DNA of 64,000 nucleotides from Candidula unifasciata (GCA_905116865.2 CAJHNH020004635.1:157501-221500), one strand, 5' to 3'; shown: positions 33,852 to 44,770, counted from the first letter of the stretch. The notes: generated from the sequence alone by a model not told the origin. Program-made: numbers and translations.

Positions 33852-33913
<62 letters not shown>
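33852..33913. repeat. (GA)n microsatellite
   Basis: About 31 GA units. Confidence 0.97.
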
Positions 33914-33916
<3 letters not shown>

Positions 33917-34229
33917 AGCCATATGGGGTGAAACCCTGTACAACAAAGTCAGTCCTCTCACTTTAACTTTTACCTATCGGACCCATACTCGACTTCAAAT
34001 TCATTTCATATTTCTCATTGAACATTGCACCTTAGAAGCATTCATCTTCAGAACGTCGACCTTATCTGTTACGAGTGTCTGTGTGTGTACCCTACTTAGA
34101 TCGCACGTGAACGATTAATACCCTGTTATTCAACGTGTAAGGTATCACTAATGGAATCAGAACATCCCCAAGGTATAAATCCCAGAATTTCAGTTCAGTC
34201 ATAAGGTCATATTTGAATGCCGAAAGTTA
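33914..34229. other. no recognisable feature
   Basis: No gene or repeat recognised. Confidence 0.5.
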
Positions 34230-34435
34230 CAACTTTGCATTGGAACCCACGGAGCACACAAATACAAGCAGACATTAATAATAGAACGTGGAAAGAGGAG
34301 CTAGAGAGTGAAGTTAAAAAGATAGGGAGGATATGAGATGAGCTGCATGCAATGGCAAAGGATAGAACGATCTGGCGTGAGTTGGTTGAGTGCGTATGCG
34401 CCATCGGGAGTAAGAAGGCAGAAAAAAAAAATACA
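34230..34435 (+). mobile_element. LINE 3' end (family X)
   Basis: GGAACCCACGGAGCACACAA, GAGGAGCTAGAGAGTGAAGT, TGGCGTGAGTTGGTTGAGTG and a final AAGAAGGCAG then A-run match the ends at 5,480-5,640 and 32,200-32,385. Only the terminal ~70 codons and tail. Confidence 0.75.
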
Positions 34436-34654
34436 CTAATGAGCACCATCACTACATGTCACTTTGTTTATTGTGCTCTTTCGGTTCCCTGAAGGGTTCT
34501 TCTGTGATTTATGTCTTTCTGTTGGGTTCATATGACCGAATGTATAAAGTGAAAAAAAAAAAAAAAAAAATAGTTGTTGTAAAGACTACGTGGCCAAATG
34601 TCTCCCCGATACAGGACGCAATTTGTCGTTATTTTAAGGTTCCATCCTGGCTGT

Positions 34655-34830
34655 AGTCGTGGGGGTGGGGGTGGGGGGCTAATATAACCTAACGGTTGAA
34701 ATGGGTTTCTGGACTTCTTCCCGGTTCATCCTCATCCGCCGCATGGTTGCACTTTGTCTCACCGGATGTCTATGGCTTGGTGGATATCTTTGTGGGGGTG
34801 AATCTCATTCATTCAACAGTGCTTGTTGGC
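34655..34830 (+). repeat. dispersed repeat family G
   Basis: TAATATAACCTAACGGTTGA, ATGGGTTTCTGGACTTC, CTCATCCGCCGCATGG, GTCTCACCGGATGTC and TTTGTGGGGGTGAA. Preceded by GGGGGTGGGGGTGG. Confidence 0.65.
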
Positions 34831-34894
34831 ACCTTTCTGACCAGCTGGTAAGTAATGCATCAATGTTAACGGGAATAGGCAAAGAAAGAGCTGA

Positions 34895-35115
34895 GGTTGG
34901 GGGATAATGGCGAATCTCTGTCGCTAACACGAATGCGTGACCGAAGTGTTAACAATGGTGAAGCAAGTCGTCTACGAGATAAAGACAGGAGATATTTCAA
35001 CCTTCTGACGAGAACAACCAGGAGAGTTATTTTAGAGTGGCTAATGAATCATAGGAATGAGCACGCCTGGGAATGCCCAATATGCAAAGAGGTGGATTGT
35101 GATAACATCACTTTT
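34895..35115 (+). mobile_element. WxCPxC-type retroelement end
   Basis: Open frame (34,897-35,208) containing RRVILEWLMNHRNEHAWECP followed by ICKEVDCDN. The HAWECPxC ending parallels those at 29,290, 45,330 and 50,640. No catalytic domain is present; likely the C-terminal end of a retroelement ORF or a broken copy. Confidence 0.5.
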
Positions 35116-35211
35116 TTGTCTTTCCAGAAGAGAGTGCAAAATTGTACTATAGTGAGGCAGTGGGACAAGAAAGCCACCCCAGCGTCAAGAGAAGTGTTCT
35201 ACAAGTAGAAC

Positions 35212-35914
35212 ATGGGATTTCAGGACCATTGTTACCCTCGAATATATTTAAAGTGCTTCTTATCATATGCCCGTTTCTTAATCTTAAATAAACTAATTAA
35301 GATTGTCTTTAGAGGAGGAAATATTTAATGTATAAATCACAAATGCTATTTCCCACTGACTGTTGACATCCTAGTCTTGAACAGTTAAGCCGATAACGAG
35401 ACGTGTAAATCAAAAACAGCCGATAAAGATGTGATCATTAACAAGTGAGAGAACAAAAAATGATCAATAAACCGTGCTTGGTATCAGGAAACTATCAATA
35501 ATATGCTATTGAAATCACACAGGCGACAAATACATATCACTTGAAATCAAAAGGCGGAACAAAGGCTTAAATTAGAAAACACTGAAACGGTCTGAAAGGC
35601 TTTGCATTTTTTAAGCAACTTTTACGGAAACAGAACGGATATGCAGCGGAAGAAATACATTAAATCGTGGTTGAAATGACAATCAGGTATTTTACACTGG
35701 GGCGGCCTGTTTAAAACAGAGGTTAGGGCGTTGGCCTTTGTCTAAAACACAATCGGCTTGCTCCAACTTTTTAGATTTTTACGAAACAAACAAGTTGTTG
35801 GTTAAGTGATTATAGCGTGACCAGTACTGTTGGAGCTGGCCGTGGTTATAGTCAGTCGTGGTTCCTACTTAACGACAAACTTGTTACTCGATAACTGCTG
35901 AGTTGCTGTTTGTA
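35212..35914. other. no recognisable feature
   Basis: AT-rich; no gene recognised. Confidence 0.5.
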
Positions 35915-36320
35915 GGACTGCGTGGTCTCGAGGCATGGTGTCGCCTCGAGTGCTAGAGGTTCCGGGTGCAATCTGTTTAAGAGGTGGACATCTTTCACGT
36001 GGTCATGGACTTCTAGTAGTTCCCACTGGTCTCTGGGTAGGGAGATCGGACGCCCGTGTGCATTGTTGCGCACGTAAAAATAAAACCCTTCGCAGTTTGA
36101 AATTGAAAAGAGTAGCCTAACGGCGCTGTCCGGGTAACATTTGGAGTTAAAAATCTAATCCAATGTATTCAAGGATCCTCACCGATGCTACTTAGCCCGT
36201 GCACTGTGCTGAGCTTCTTCGGACTCGGACTTGAGTTATAAGAAGAACGGAGAACTTATGGGTTTCTACACATGTGCCATGATGTTGATCCGTTGTTCAA
36301 ACTTCAATAATTAAACTCAG
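35915..36320 (+). repeat. SINE B, full-length type
   Basis: GACTGCGTGGTCTCGAGGCA head, GTGCTAGAGGTTCCGGGTGC, CACGTGGTCATGGACTTCTA, GTGTGCATTGTTGCGCACGT, AGTAGCCTAACGGCGCTGTC, and end GATCCGTTGTTCAAACTTC. Confidence 0.85.
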
Positions 36321-36359
36321 TTGCTTTTTCTGTAAAACTATCTGATTTCTTATTTTTCT

Positions 36360-36585
36360 TCATGTTCACCAGCTGTAAACTCTGGCGAAAAGTTTTGTTT
36401 GTTCATCCACTTTTGGACTGCAGTCCTAAGTGTTCCGTGTGCATTTGTTTTATAGTTCTGACTCATCCGCATGCAGACTGCTTGTTCCTTGTTTATCAGG
36501 CAGATACTCTCCCAAGGAAGCTCCCAATAAGTCGACTCCTACGACATGCTTATGGGTAGGCACTGGGTCAATCCCCCCCCCCCCT
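36360..36585 (+). repeat. dispersed repeat family D
   Basis: TTCACCAGCTGTAAACTCTG, GCGAAAAGTTTTGTTTG, ACTCATCCGCATGCAGACTG, AGTCGACTCCTACGACATGC and TTATGGGTAGG, ending in poly-C. Confidence 0.7.
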
Positions 36586-36889
36586 CCTCCGGAATCCACA
36601 TGGGGAAAACTGTATTATTTGAAAACTAGTGAAGCAGACAGGACCTAACAAAATCAAGAAGCTCGAATAGGCAGTAAATGCATAAAACATCCGCCAAACG
36701 TGCTAAATACTGACAATACGTCATTACAATTGCAGTTCAGTATTGATGGAAGTAGTCGGTTACGTACTTCTTATTATTACACATTATAAATTAATACAAT
36801 TCATTTTCCCTAATTCGGTGTTGTGTATAGAATTTTAGACCTTTGGAAGTAAACTAATATCTAAGTAGGTTCATGAAAGTCAGTCCCTT
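36586..36889. other. no recognisable feature
   Basis: No gene or repeat recognised. Confidence 0.5.
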
Positions 36890-37075
36890 GTGGGATGCAA
36901 TTTTTCGTTATTTTAAAGCCCCACCCTAGCTTTTGCCAGGGGCCCTAAATATAGCCAGGCCAAAAATATGCCTAACGTCTGAACGGGCGATCCTCATCCG
37001 CAAGGTGGCACTTTAAGTCACCGGGTGTTTATCGCTTGTGTGATATACTGGTGGGGTACAACTTACCTAGCTGTC
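36890..37075 (+). repeat. dispersed repeat family G
   Basis: TTTTAAAGCCCCACCCTAGC, GATCCTCATCCGCAAGGTGG, CACTTTAAGTCACCGGGTGT, TTATCGCTTGTGTG and CTGGTGGGGT. Confidence 0.65.
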
Positions 37076-37324
37076 TAATACTTCATAGAATTTATGTTCA
37101 CTATGAGCTATTTTGAAAAAGTATCGACAACAGGGAAACGAAAAATGCAGCTCAATAAGGCTGCTGCTCTGGCACAATTAGTTAAGAAATGAGAACATTT
37201 ACTGTATTTCATTCTTTCACTAGTCCCTGTCGGTAGTTACTTCAACAGTTGCTAGCCTATGATTGTGCACTTTAAAGTAACATTGGTTTAGCGTTAATTA
37301 GCTGTTATCGAATGTTGAATGCTG

Positions 37325-37435
37325 AATGTTGAATTAGGAATCGACATCACAGTTATTCGGGACACCCACATAAGCGCATTGTCCCCATTTTCAACAGCAA
37401 GCGGAGAGTTCAAATTCCGATGGCCCTAATAACTG
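37325..37435 (+). repeat. dispersed repeat family H
   Basis: GACATCACAGTTATTCGGGA, CACCCACATAAGCGCATTGT and CCCCATTTTCAACAGC align with 7800-7925. Confidence 0.6.
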
Positions 37436-37944
37436 TTTGATTGTATATCCGTCTCGCCTTTTCCCTGAGCGTTGAGCGCCTGTCAAATCCCCTTGTACCT
37501 CCTCTTGCTTAGTTCTCGCTCACTGTTCAAATTTAGTGATTCTATCATACCATGTAATTACTATTGTTCTGTGCAGGCAACAGTGAATAATTGTTTGTAG
37601 TTTATTACTATTTGTTTTAGTTGTTCTCCATGCCCCTTCCCCCTTCTCGTCCTCATTTACTGATTTGACATAGGAATTTAAAATGTTAAGTTTAGAATGA
37701 GTTTATTTGTGCTTACCTTAACACATTTCCTATTGCTATACAAACTCGTCTCGCCTTTTTTTATACTTATTTGAATATCTTTATCAGTTCCCCTGTCTTT
37801 ATTTACATTACTGACCAAACAAGTGTATGACATTATTTACTTATGTTACTGTACTTTCACATTAGGGTAGCCTTCACAAATATATAATTGCTAGAGACCT
37901 TAGTCCAGCTACGATATAGAATACACACATGTTTTGTTATTTTC
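37436..37944. other. no recognisable feature
   Basis: AT-rich; no gene or repeat recognised. Confidence 0.5.
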
Positions 37945-38135
37945 AAAACCCACCCCTGCTGTCAATGGGGAAAGGATAGGATGTGCGGGTGGGGGCTATT
38001 ATACCCTTTTGATTGAACGAGGTGTCTAGGACTTGTGCTAAGGAGATTCACATCCGAATAGTGGCGCTTTCTGTCACCGGGTATTAATCGCTTGTTGTGC
38101 TGTCCTGGTGAGGTTGAACGTCAATCACTCCCTTA
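37945..38135 (+). repeat. dispersed repeat family G
   Basis: TATTTTCAAAACCCACCCCT, GGGGGCTATTATACCC, GTGGCGCTTTCTGTCACCGG, TATTAATCGCTTGTTGTGCT and GTCCTGGTGAGGTTGA. Confidence 0.65.
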
Positions 38136-38879
38136 ATCCTATTAAATTGATAGCGGTTGGTGGTGTTCAAGGGGGCTAAACTCTTGTTTAAGTGGACAGT
38201 AATAACAATAATAATAATAATAATAATAATAATTATGTGCTGAATGGCAAACGAATATAGCAATAAATTTCATATAATGTAATGTTTTCAGTATGTTATA
38301 CTTTCTGGTTGTTAGCTGATGTTACGCAAAAAACTCATCATGCCATTAAACCTTTGCATTGCCGCAGTTAGTTTCTGTAGCAGAATGAGTTGGGGGAAAG
38401 GGGAGGGGGAAGGGGGGTGGGGCTGAACCCCACGCGCCCAACCCTCTTTCTCTTTTATACGGTCTAGGGACTAGAAATCGCAGTAAGTTTTCTACTGTCT
38501 GCTGGGTAGTTTCTTCCTTGTTGTTAACTGCTTAGCCGACGTATTCAAAGTGGCATTACTCAGCAGATATTCTCAAAATCACAGCTCTACTAACAACGGA
38601 CAAGTAGACAGTCTTGTTCTTGATCCCAGATTGTCTGTATTCGTGCCGACTAATGAGGGCGTTGCTCCAGCAAGACTGTTTTTTATGAGTGGGACAGACA
38701 TTTTGACCGACTTCACTATAAAGCTAAGTAAAGCAATAATGTTTCTCTTATATAATCTTCTGATTGTCCCTGTGTGTTGAATGCTAATGAAGGCATTCTT
38801 TCCATAACGTTCATTTTACCACTCATGGTAGTGATTTTCTGGGAATCTTACTAGTTCTATCTAAATCTCTATCCTCTTC
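38136..38879. other. no gene recognised; short ATA and G-rich patches
   Basis: (ATA)n at ~38,200-38,234 and a G-rich stretch at ~38,390-38,425. No coding support. Confidence 0.5.
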
Positions 38880-39345
38880 ATTGCTGCCGGTCTGCTATTT
38901 TCTGCTCATTGTATTCCATGTCAGTTTACATTCCTTCATTTCCCTTTCAGTTGTCCTTCTCCAGGTTTCTTTAGATGGTCCACGTCTCCTTTTCCTATCT
39001 GCTGTCCACCGGAGAGCTGTTTTTGCCAGAGTGTCACAAGGCATTCTACAAACATGTCCAAGCCATCTCCATCTTCTTACTTTGACAACATTTGCCAGTG
39101 ATGCACATTCTGTTTTCCGTCTCAGTTCTTCACCTGTGATCTTGTTCAGCCAAAATATTTGTAGAATTCTCCTTAAACAGGAATTTTGAAAAGTCTCAAG
39201 TTTATGTGTAATTCCCGCTGTCATTTTCCAACACTCACTATTGTGTAATAGTATTCCTAAAATTTTGGTGTTGAATATTCTGAGTTTTGTCTTTAAACTA
39301 AATATATTTGACTTCCATATACTGTTAAGCATTCTTGATTTGCTT
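38880..39345 (-). mobile_element. LINE 3' end, least decayed copy
   Basis: A 145-codon open frame on the minus strand (39,332 to 38,895) with LGILLHNSECWKMTAGITHK, RRILQIFWLNKITGEELRR, RRWRWLGHVCRMPCDTLAKT, ALRWTADRKRRRGPSKETWR and a final basic helix. This is the complete C-terminal region of an RTE/CR1-type LINE reverse transcriptase (ExW...RILxIxWxxKIxNEEL...WRWLGHVxRM...ALxWxxxxKRRRGxPKxTWRR). No stop or frameshift in it, so it is younger than the others. The palm and endonuclease are not in the window. Confidence 0.85.
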
Positions 39346-39734
39346 TGTTAAATCTCACTAGTCCTACCTCTTGAAAAAAAAAAAAAAGTAGAGATTTTAA
39401 CGTTCCCAGTTAGCCCAACTGTTGTAATTGTATCTCCTGACTAAATTAACTGAGGTGCCGAGAAAGGGCAGCTGCCAGTGTTAGGTTCTATCGATCCTGC
39501 AGGCGTAAGTTGAATTTCCCATGGCTTCAGTCTTTGAGAGAAAAAAAAAATTGATCCTGAACTGAGCTTCAAGAAATATACATGAGAAACTAATGCGTCC
39601 CGCGGGACATTGACCATATGGCTCACCCTGCCTATTGTCGTGTAATAATATAGTACTAAATAAAACATAAACTGTGACCAGAAAGAGACTAGAAAGTTGA
39701 ATGGAGGGAATGGAAAAGACCCACACAAATACCA
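39346..39734. other. no recognisable feature
   Basis: A-runs at ~39,374 and ~39,541; nothing coding. Confidence 0.5.
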
Positions 39735-39790
39735 CTTAACGTTTCGACTTAAGTCTTTATCAACGAAGTCAGTAGCTTGTTGAGGTTGAC
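39735..39790 (-). ncRNA. degenerate hammerhead-ribozyme-like core
   Basis: Minus strand TTGATAA followed by GACTTAAGTC, then GAAACGTTAAG. The hammerhead core is CUGAUGA, a short stem-loop II, then GAAA. Stem II (GAC-UUAA-GUC) and GAAA are perfect, but two core positions (C3 to U, G8 to A) are changed, so it should be inactive. Similar motifs are known in Penelope-like elements; no such ORF was seen here. Confidence 0.3.
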
Positions 39791-39844
39791 GGCAGACTAT
39801 CCTATTTTTGATTATTTTAAAATAAATTCGGTCTCTCCCCTGTA

Positions 39845-39975
39845 ATCAGAGAGCCGCGGTGGCGTATTGGCTAGGTGCTCGCCTGCCGATCTAAAGGTGC
39901 TTGGTTCGAATCGGTCTTAAGGCTTGTTTTCTTCTTCAACATTGACACTGGTTCCCAGACTGATAGGCACTAATT
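39845..39975 (+). repeat. tRNA-derived SINE head (SINE A-related)
   Basis: AGCCGCGGTGGCGTATTGGC, TAGGTGCTCGCCTGCCGATC and B box GCTTGGTTCGAATCGG, then a T-rich link and ACTGGTTCCCAGACTGATAG. A and B boxes are well spaced. The core is eroded. Confidence 0.65.
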
Positions 39976-40261
39976 ATAGTGCCCTTGAAAAGTCGTGCAC
40001 TCACATTTTTACTAATATCTCAAAAGCTCTTGTACGGATCCCCAGGAGTGTTAACATGTCGCCTTATATTTCCCATGCCCTAATGATTTATTTAATTTTA
40101 CAGATGCATTGCTGCTGCTGTTTTCCTAAAGCGGCTAATTTCTTTTATCTTTGACAAATAATTTGTGTACCCCTAAAAATATATGTAAGGAGATTGTTTA
40201 GAAATTAGTTCCCATATGCAGCGATGCATTGTGATTTATTTTTTAAAACCTATCCCCTATA

Positions 40262-40498
40262 TTCGTCGGTGTCTGTGGCTTAGGCGTTGCGAAAACACTT
40301 CGTAATACCGGGGTGCCGGGTTCTATTCCTGCTGCGCGCCTGGCGCCTTGCGTTGGTTTCGACAGTGGTATCGAGAAGCCGACCATCTAGAAGCAATGGC
40401 GAACTACTAGACGTAAATGTTCTTAGAAAAACCACAACAGCTAAAAAATGCTCGGGTTGGTTCTGCAACATCCTTTAAAGGATACGCAACTAACTTTT
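40262..40498 (+). repeat. SINE C, full-length type
   Basis: TCGGTGTCTGTGGCTTAGGC head, CGTAATACCGGGGTGCCGGG, TTCTATTCCTGCTGCGCGCC, TTTCGACAGTGGTATCGAGA, GGCGAACTACTAGACGTAAA, GGGTTGGTTCTGCAACATCC, TTTAAAGGATACGCAACTAA. About 235 bp; tRNA-derived by its head. Confidence 0.8.
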
Positions 40499-40669
40499 AT
40501 CCCCTATATTCACAACTGAAAGAAGCCCAATTCTGGAGATAACTAAATGAGAGTGAAACGCTTAAGACACACGTTCAGTCTGATGTTATGATAAGTTTAT
40601 GTTACTCAGTTAACTGTAAGCAGGATGACTGTTTTGCTCTGAATAGGTGTCCGTCTTTTTCACATACCA

Positions 40670-41058
40670 CAAATGAGGCAAAATGAAAACAACGTTGAAC
40701 TTTGGGCTCGCATGCGGGAGACCCTGATTCATCACCCAGTAGGGCCGTAGATAAAACATGCTAGCCTGTACAGTTTTTGGCGACAGCATTAGCTATCGTC
40801 AGGCTCACGACCCCCTGTCTACTGCCAAAATATACGGTCAATTACTGCCTTTCTTTATACAACTTTTTGCGGTATAGACAGGGAGTCTCTGAGCCTGAGG
40901 TTTTACTGCCTCATGGCTGGTACTGTCGGTACAAGTGTGCATGTGGGGATTTTATTTTGCCCCCGACAGAAAAAAATCCCTAGCCTTACCGAAGATTCGA
41001 ACCCGGGTCTCCCGCTTGAAAGCCCAGCGTTCTAACCGTTCGGCCAGCTCGCCTGTCT
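40670..41058. repeat. inverted pair of SINE E (tRNA-like) copies
   Basis: Plus strand at ~40,680-40,730: TGGGCTCGCATGCGGGAGAC. Minus strand from 41,055: GAGCTGGCCGAACGGTTAGA, GCGGGAGACCCGGGTTCGAA. The second is a clear tRNA-like head with A and B boxes, but without a closing acceptor stem. Between them CAGGCTCACGACCCCCTGTC (40,799-40,818) faces a near-complementary GACAGGGAGTCTCTGAGCCT (40,877-40,896). So two related copies face each other and can fold back. Confidence 0.65.
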
Positions 41059-41269
41059 ACACCGCCATAAATATATGGTAAAACAGACAATAGTGACACA
41101 TTGACAGTTCCTTTTTTTTTTTTTTTTCAACAAAACTGTACTTGTTTTTTTTTTTTTTTTTTTTCAAAATTTACAAAATAATTCTCACGAGGGACATAAA
41201 CAGTTATGGAGAAACATATTTTTAATGTTGGGCACGACATCTGCAAGGAATTATAGGTAATATTCTGAG

Positions 41270-41345
41270 AAGTAAAGGCGATCGGCGTCACCACATAAAC
41301 TGCCGTCTGCCAATAGGTGCATAAAAATATGAGTCTAGTATCGTA
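41270..41345 (+). repeat. SINE A tail fragment
   Basis: TGAGAAGTAAAGGCGATCGG, CGTCACCACATAAACTGCCG and a TAAAAATATGAGTCTAG segment follow the family A 3' half. T-runs lie just upstream (41,111-41,164). Confidence 0.55.
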
Positions 41346-41604
41346 TGCGCGATACACCGGTGGCGTTAAATGTGTCCATTTCTTTACTATATATCGGGAA
41401 ATGTCATAGAGATTTTTATACATATTATATATTTATTATGTATCGGATAACGTCGTGGAGACGAGAAATCAGAAGGTCGGTCATAATCATAAACCAGGAG
41501 GATAACACAGGTCACGGGCACTGGAAGGAGGACAGGCCAGGTCGCCAAGCATGATAACTGACGAGACATCAAAAAATAGCAGAGAATCGAAATATAACAG
41601 GTCA

Positions 41605-42255
41605 AGGGTTCATTAGTTTACTATATATCGGAAAATCTCAAGGAGTGGGCAAGGGACTATTACTTTACTATATATATATCGGATAATCTCAGGGAGTTGG
41701 CAAGGGGCTATTACTTTACTGAATATATCGGATAATCTCAGGGAGTTGGCAAGGGTCTATTACTTTACTATATACATCGGATAATCTCAGGGAGTTGGCA
41801 AGGGGCTATTACTTTACTGAATATATCGGATAATCTCAGGGAGTTGGCAAGGGTCTATTACTTTACTATATATATCGGATAATCTCAGGGAGTTGGCAAG
41901 GGTCTATTACTTTACTGAATATATCGGATAATCTCAGGGAGTTGGCAAGGGTCTATTACTTTACTGAATATATCGGATAATCTCAGGGAGTTGGCAAGGG
42001 TCTATTACTTTACTATATATATCGGATAATCTCAGGGAGTTGGCAAGGGTCTATTACTTTACTGAATATATCGGATAATCTCAGGGAGTTGGCAAGGGTC
42101 TATTACTTTACTGAATATATCGGATAATCTCAAGGAGTGAGCAAGAGACCATTACTTTACTATACAGCGAGTAATCTCAAGTAGTGGGCAAGGGTCTATT
42201 ACTTCAATATATATGGGATAATCTCCAGAAGTGCGCAAGGGTTCATTACTTTTTT
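41605..42255 (+). repeat. ~49-bp minisatellite, ~13 copies
   Basis: Unit holds TATTACTTTACT, then TATATATATCGG or GAATATATCGG, then ATAATCTCAGGGAGTTGGCA and AGGGTC. Two unit types alternate: one with ACTATATA and one with ACTGAATA. The outermost units at both ends are the most diverged. Confidence 0.95.
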
Positions 42256-42608
42256 TTTAATGCAAAGGTATAGGAACCTTATGAAATAGGTAAGAGGACA
42301 TCTATTGGAACCGTTGTTATGCTGACTACATTACAGGCCCAGTGCTAGTTATTCTATAGAAATTGTGGTCTGTCAGTATAAAACAAATCCATCTCCACAA
42401 GTGGATGTGGTGCGTAGATGTGAAAACAGTTTTTACAAATCGTCACGTTCAGCTAGCATCCCTAAAGGAGGAACTTTAGGTTATAATTATGACTCTGTTG
42501 TATGCGCCATATAAAATGGCTTAGCGTCGCAAGCCACTAAGAGCCCTGAAAAAAAGACTTCTGCAGCGTTGATGCTATCAAAGAAGACAGACACAAATAT
42601 TGTCCCAT
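42256..42608. other. no recognisable feature
   Basis: No gene or repeat recognised. Confidence 0.5.
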
Positions 42609-42609
42609 A

Positions 42610-42815
42610 ATACGACGAAGTCGTCCATCGGCGAGGCAATAGGCGATCCGGTTGCCTATGAAACATGGGCCGTTACTTTTGAAAAAAAAAATCTTATTGG
42701 GGTCAGTTGCCAGAAAATATCAAAGGGAAATAAATGCGACCGACGTAATACCTCCTAAACACATTCAGTGCCTATTGGTTCTAAAAAGGATGGGTCTATC
42801 GTTGTTCATCTAATC
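42610..42815 (+). repeat. SINE A, divergent
   Basis: CGTCCATCGGCGAGGCAATA head, GTTACTTTTGAAAAAAAAA, AAATAAATGCGACCGACG, TAATACCTCC and GTGCCTATTGGTTCTAAAAA follow the family order with substantial change. Confidence 0.5.
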
Positions 42816-42952
42816 GGCAATGCGGATTGGATACAAGGTCGTCACTTTTCACCAAGAACTGTAAACATTTAATTACATTTCAGTCTGTCGACAGAGCAAA
42901 CGTCTCTATCTGTTTGTCTCTGTCTGTATGTCTCTTTCTCGTCACCTTCCAT

Positions 42953-42954
<2 letters not shown>

Positions 42955-43040
<86 letters not shown>
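42955..43040. repeat. (CT)n(CA)n compound microsatellite
   Basis: CT from 42,955 to 43,001, GT, then CA to 43,040. Confidence 0.96.
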
Positions 43041-43044
<4 letters not shown>

Positions 43045-43215
43045 TTATCAGCAAAATGAAATGCATGGATGAAAATCTATTTAGGAGTGCACAGACAGCG
43101 GCAGAGAGAAGCATTCTAAAGCTCATTATCAATCGCTGAAGATCTTTTAATAGAAGCACGTTTTTCAATACAGCCAAATGCATTTGCCTCTCCTACTCTA
43201 AATCGCTATCTCTTG

Positions 43216-43263
<48 letters not shown>

Positions 43264-43345
43264 ACTCTCTCTTTCACTCTCTCTCTCCAACTCTCTGTCT
43301 CTCACACACTGTCTCTCTCTCTCTCTCTGTCTCTCTCTCCCTCTC
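43216..43345. repeat. (CT)n microsatellite, interrupted
   Basis: CT blocks at 43,218-43,259 and 43,312-43,345 separated by CTCACT/CTCCAA variants. Confidence 0.93.
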
Positions 43346-43499
43346 CCATACAATGGCTCATTTTTCCTTTTATCGACAGGATATAATAAGCAGATTATGT
43401 TGTACACATTAATGTAAAAAACAAATTATGGAGGTAAAAGATTGACCTTACCAGATATAAAGATAAAGCAATATAACACGACTAATGTATACACGTATA

Positions 43500-44140
43500 C
43501 AAATTTGTCTGCGTTTTTGGCTTAGGCCTTAGGTGTCGGGTTCGATCCCAGCTGCGGACTAGTCGCCTTATATTAGTTTCGATAGTGGTACCGAGAGCTC
43601 ACCGTTAAAAAAGCAGTGGCAAACTACTGAACGTGAGCTTTGCCTAGAAAAACCGCAAGAGCTGGAAAAAAAAACTGGGGTTGGTTCTACGACGTCCAGT
43701 AAAGGTTAGTGGGCTGCCTGGTCTCGAGGCGTGGTGTCCGCCTCGAGTGCTAGAGGTACCGGGTTCAGTCCCCGGTAAGTGCTGAGATTTTTTTCACGTG
43801 GACTTGGACTTCTAGTAAATCCCCCTGTTCTCTGGGTCGTGAGATCGGATCCGTGTGCATTGTTGCGTACGTAAAATATCCCTTGGCAGTTGGAAATCGA
43901 AAGAGTTTCTATCGGCGCTGCCCAGGGTAAAATTGAGAGTTACAAATCTACCCAAAATATTTCAGGAACCTCGCCAGTGCGATAGAGCCTGGGCACTGAC
44001 TGTGCTGAGTTTCTTCGGATTCAGACTTGAGATAGACGAAGAATGGAGCACTTACGGGTTACTATCCGTGTGCTATGATGTTGTTCGGTTGTTCAAACCT
44101 CAAACGTCCAGTAAAGTATAGGCAACTCACTTATTTCAGA
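43500..44140 (+). repeat. SINE C split by a SINE B
   Basis: SINE C from 43,500 (GGTGTCGGGTTCGATCCCAG, ATAGTGGTACCGAGAGCTCA, AACTGGGGTTGGTTCTACGA) is interrupted after ACGTCCAGTAAAG (43,692-43,704). It resumes after the same 13 bases at 44,104-44,116 with TATAGGCAACTCAC. Confidence 0.85.
43705..44103 (+). repeat. SINE B inserted in SINE C
   Basis: Head GGCTGCCTGGTCTCGAGGCG, CGAGTGCTAGAGGTACCGGG, TTCAGTCCCCGGTAAGTGCT, the usual body, and the end GTTGTTCAAACCTCAA. Flanked by the 13-bp duplication ACGTCCAGTAAAG, the hallmark of LINE-driven insertion. Nearly full length. Confidence 0.9.
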
Positions 44141-44650
44141 GTTTAAAACTGAGAAGATCGAATCCAACCCGTTCATTTAATCTTATACTGCCCAGTTTTG
44201 TTCATGAGAAATACATTCGAGAGCATCATACGAAACACGAATTCCGTAGCTCTCTACTTAAACCACACAGATCGCTATATAAACTGCAGAAAGAACTGAA
44301 CGATGCAGTCTATGAAACAAACCCACTTATCACTTAGCCATGTAGACGTGTATATAATTAAATTATTTAACTCCTCGTAGCAGATTCTGGGCACATTGTG
44401 TGTGTTTGTCGGGGAGGGGGAAAGGGGGAGGAGGAAGGGGATTACGCGGGGAAAAAAGATTAGACTCACTGTCCTCTAATAAGCATATCGTAAAATTTGA
44501 CTAATTAGTGATGTTTCCATGGAAATCGGAATACATCTGCCTGAGAGGTCAGGGCCAACAATGTGTATACAAAAAAGCCAGATCTGTTAAACAGCTATGC
44601 ACGCAAATCTCAAGTTCTGGAAAGATTCAAGTCTAAAAGTGGACTAATAA
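44117..44650. other. no recognisable feature beyond SINE C tail
   Basis: G-rich patch at ~44,410-44,445. No coding support. Confidence 0.5.
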
Positions 44651-44651
44651 G

Positions 44652-44770
44652 CAAAACTTTCCCTAGGAGTTTGCAGCCGGTTCATGTGAGCAAAACTTTC
44701 CCTAGGAGTTTGCAGCCGGTTCATGTCAGCAAAAACTTTCCCTAGGAGTTTGCAGCCGGTTAATGTGAGC
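44652..44770 (+). repeat. 39-bp tandem repeat, 3 copies
   Basis: Unit contains AGCAAAACTTTCCCTAGGAG and TTTGCAGCCGGTTCATGTG; differences are one or two bases. Confidence 0.95.

Noticed and set aside
40983..41055. Possible functional tRNA gene (minus strand)
   Set aside because: A and B boxes and an anticodon-like loop are present, but the 5' and 3' acceptor strands do not pair.
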